Assembly (NCBI RefSeq): GCF_030272615.1
Contig: NC_081405.1
Coordinates: forward strand, 153,963,113 to 154,027,112
Source of the DNA: Cryptomeria japonica
Taxonomy: Eukaryota; Streptophyta; Pinopsida; Cupressales; Cupressaceae
DNA: 64,000 bases
Direction of reading: 5' to 3'
Shown here: one piece after another, positions 61,757 through 64,000 of the stretch
Position numbering within the stretch: position 1 is the first letter of the stretch
Layout of the letters: every line of letters starts with the position of its first letter
Program-made: the position numbers and the translations under genes
The notes under the pieces: generated by a model
What the model saw: only the letters and a program-made list of their open reading frames with translations
Told to the model about the DNA's origin: nothing
The model's database searches: none

Positions 61757-61787
61757 AAAAAGTGGGAACCATTATTGTGAGTTCACC
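61757..61787 (-). repeat. Right terminal inverted repeat of the large transposon
   Basis: Complement reads GGTGAACTCACAATAATGG followed by TTCCCACTTTTT. Just inside it lies a perfect small palindrome, CCCGTGAA...TTCACGGG (61736-61755), that the left end lacks. Confidence 0.85.
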
Positions 61788-63430
61788 ACATAGCTCCTTC
61801 AAGGTCAATATCAATCATACCCGTGACAGCAATAACGTCCGTCAGATTCTACATACTATCACTAAAATCCTCAACTCCGTCAGATTTCTCATAAGGGAAC
61901 ATCAAAGTATTAAAAACACTACCAAGCATCCAGGCTTCATGAGACCCACTATTAATAGGATTAGCAAGAGAGTTCCAAAGTTCAACCCTCACAGATTTAA
62001 CATTAGGAGCCTAGATATTTAGCAAATTCCACTCTTGATTGGCTATAGTATCCTTGAAATGATCAATCATGTTGTTTTTAGAGACATGCTTAGTACTTCC
62101 ATTCAACCTTGTAGGGTTCAACAAGATCGCCAAAACACCCAAGGCACCTTCAGCATCACTAGCTAAAAATTTAGTAGTAGGCGAAATTGATTTAACCACA
62201 TTAGAGAAAGAATCAAATTTCATTTTGGTTTCTTGAAGTAACAAAATATCAACTTTTTGCTCGGAAAGAGTGCATTTCAAAATATGATGCTTGATAGGGT
62301 TACTCATCTCCCTTATATTCCAAGAGAGGATCTTCATAAGGAAAATATAGCAAGATTGCTCCACCAAGAGTAGCAGGGGATCCTAGCTAGAAATCCAAGG
62401 TTAACATTTTTTCTTTCTAGATTTTGAGAAGCCATCCAAGGTTCTTTGCCTCCCATTGGATATTTCCTTTGTTGCAACCATATTCCTTGTTTCAATTTGT
62501 GAAGGCCATCCTAACTTACCTTTGGCACTGACATCCAATTTCTTATTCTTTTTAGGTTTCCCAATAACCTGAGTCCACTCCACCTCCGATTCTTCTTCTT
62601 CCACTTTTATTTTTGTTTAGTCTAAGGGGGAGTAGAAGCAAATCCTAAAAGGTCTAAGTTTCCCTTAATGTTTTTGACTCCCTTCCCTTGATTAAACAAA
62701 CTCTCCTAATTGACCTTACTCTCCATCAAGGAAGAAGGAATGTTTCTGGCATTCTCTCGCAACAACATTGGAGCCTCCTTTTCTACTACTTCCTCGGTCT
62801 CCTTCTAATTTTCCAATCCACCCTCCTTCAAATGGTGATTCTTTGCTAGACTCTTAGCCTCATTATAATGAGAATCACATGAAACATTCTCATCAGTCAT
62901 TTCCTCCAAAGGATTCACGCCACTATCATGTTGATAAGATATATCTATAGGCATCTCTTAGGTTTTCTGCAACTCACTTCTACCAATAGGACATTCACTT
63001 TCTATTGAATTGTCTATTTTAGTAGACAACTAAACAATAGAATCAAGTATCGGTGGAGCATCACCCTTTGAGCTTCAATCCCTTTTTGAACTTTATCGAT
63101 AATAACATCCCCATTAGCCATGGTTTCAATATCACTCTAGTCCAAATGAACTTCACTCTTTTCTTGTGACTTATTTGCCAAAGTATCAACAATAGCCCTA
63201 ATTTCATTATCACATTGAGGAGGATCAACATCCTGTGCAGTGGGAATCCTCTTATGACTTTGGACACAACAGTCTTGGCTAAGGTGACCATATTTCCTAC
63301 ATTTAGTGCAGTTGCCATTGAAGAAACAATGTAGTTTTTTAAAATATTAAGTACTTTTTTTGTAGGCAAAGGTTACATGGAGAAACCAATATACTACCCT
63401 CTACGAGGCTTTTAAAAAAATATTTTTGGC
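61788..63430 (-). mobile_element. LINE segment: ORF1 zinc knuckle and endonuclease start
   Basis: Minus strand. From 63430 down: an ORF1 (gag-like) region with the zinc knuckle CTKCRKYGHLSQDC (about 63320-63260), an acidic and lysine-rich C-terminal part (EEEESEVEWTQVIGKPKKNK, 62604-62401), then ORF2 starting near 62336 with the AP-endonuclease motif MKILSWNIREM and LLLQETKM. The endonuclease runs to DIDLEGAM at 61790 and is completed at 46158, beyond the large transposon. Stops and frame changes are present. The knuckle is C-x2-C-x4-H-x4-C and intact. Confidence 0.8.
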
Positions 63431-64000
63431 AACTTTACCAACATTGAGAAAATCAACATAACTTTTGATCCAAAGTCAATTTTTTCATAAATTAGATATC
63501 TTTGGAAAGCTAGTTTCATGTATGTTTAACATAGGTATCACTATCAAATTTTATTGGTACTTTTTATTTCTATTTGAAGTCAAATCTCCTATTTGGGTCT
63601 TCAATCTCATAATTGTTTGCCTATTTATCCAAAAAAAAGTATTCTTGCAACATTAGAAAGCTATTATGGAGCTCTTTTGTTCTATCCATGCTCTTTTTCT
63701 AGATTCATGGACATAGGTATCTTTTATTCATTTTTTTCTAGTATAAAATTTTGATTGATTACTTGGGCATCTTGACACTTGGAGAAGTTATACCTTTTTA
63801 GGGGGCTTCATTTTATTGAATTTTTTTATCTTTGTAAATTTAGAGATATATCACAATACATTATGGGTTTTTCTTTTCATTCATCTCCAATCATCTTGAA
63901 AAGGAGAAACTATAAGCAATAGAGAGATGGTATCTTCAAACATCTATATTGGCTTCATCTTTTTCCATATTTGTAGAGCCTTGTTCCTCATCCAAGTACC
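63431..64000. other. Unclassified AT-rich DNA at the window end
   Basis: No domain, RNA gene or repeat pair recognised. It may be LINE 5' UTR or the sequence the LINE inserted into. Confidence 0.4.

Larger units (their letters stand above)
46159..61787 (+). mobile_element. 15.6-kb DNA transposon with TIRs, 4-bp target duplication and DDE-like transposase
   Basis: Ends are inverted repeats of about 31 bp, GGGTGAGCTCACAATAATGG at the left and its near-complement at the right, flanked by ACAT (46155-46158 and 61788-61791). The flanks are the two halves of one LINE endonuclease: DLEGAM from the right joins Y.WSN from the left, so the insertion is directly proven. Inside are a multi-exon decayed transposase, a second unrecognised minus-strand coding relic, subterminal 10-bp palindromes and two long self-complementary arrays. 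Later insertions are a LINE tail and a solo LTR. A 4-bp duplication fits the Sola superfamily as I recall it, but the family assignment is tentative. Confidence 0.85.

Noticed and set aside
43604-63430. Two separate LINEs, at 43.6-46.2 and 61.8-63.4 kb
   Set aside because: They abut at the same point of the endonuclease across a 4-bp duplication and do not overlap, so they are one LINE split by the large transposon.

Overview
This looks like nuclear DNA of a seed plant with a very large, repeat-rich genome, most likely a gymnosperm (conifer type). The one intact host protein gene is spread over 17.4 kb because of long introns, the base composition is AT-rich, and almost everything else is nested mobile DNA. 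The species cannot be named from the sequence.

Region by region. 1-3.4 kb is degraded repeat DNA, including a LINE RNase H relic. 3.6-21.0 kb holds a complete eight-exon purple acid phosphatase gene of the PAP10/PAP12 (kidney-bean PAP) type on the + strand. Its reading frame joins cleanly through seven GT-AG introns to a 464-residue protein with all seven metal ligands. Two adjacent GNATATNC (P1BS) sites lie just upstream and suggest control by phosphate starvation. The introns carry a decayed hAT transposon, foldback elements, tRNA-derived SINE-like sequence and several local tandem duplications. 22.07-23.05 kb is a 489-bp tandem duplication. Each unit carries a box C/D snoRNA sequence on the - strand whose guide is complementary to 18S rRNA; the first copy looks functional and the second looks decayed. 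A long hairpin follows at 23.16-23.42 kb. 23.4-29.4 kb is retroelement debris with one well-bounded SINE.

From 29 to 63.4 kb the window is a set of nested insertions whose order can be read from the target duplications. The oldest layer is one LINE on the - strand, with ORF1 zinc knuckle, endonuclease, reverse transcriptase and RNase H. It is now in three pieces (61.79-63.43, 43.60-46.16 and left of 29.39 kb). A 4.2-kb LTR-type element (29391-43603) sits in its RNase H. A 10-kb Ty3/Gypsy element of the Athila/Tat kind (30367-40404, 5-bp duplication CCTTG) sits inside that element. A 15.6-kb DNA transposon (46159-61787) sits in the LINE endonuclease, with terminal inverted repeats of about 31 bp and a 4-bp duplication ACAT.

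That large DNA transposon is the most unusual item. It carries a multi-exon, decayed transposase whose motifs (DFAENYS, WSDGCATQFK, SGHGKGEHDGVG) resemble a DDE-type family I associate with animal genomes, possibly Sola. It also has clusters of a 10-bp palindrome near both ends and two long arrays of self-complementary repeats flanking the transposase. It has itself been hit by a LINE fragment with a perfect 18-bp target duplication and by a 1.6-kb solo LTR (duplication ACATG).
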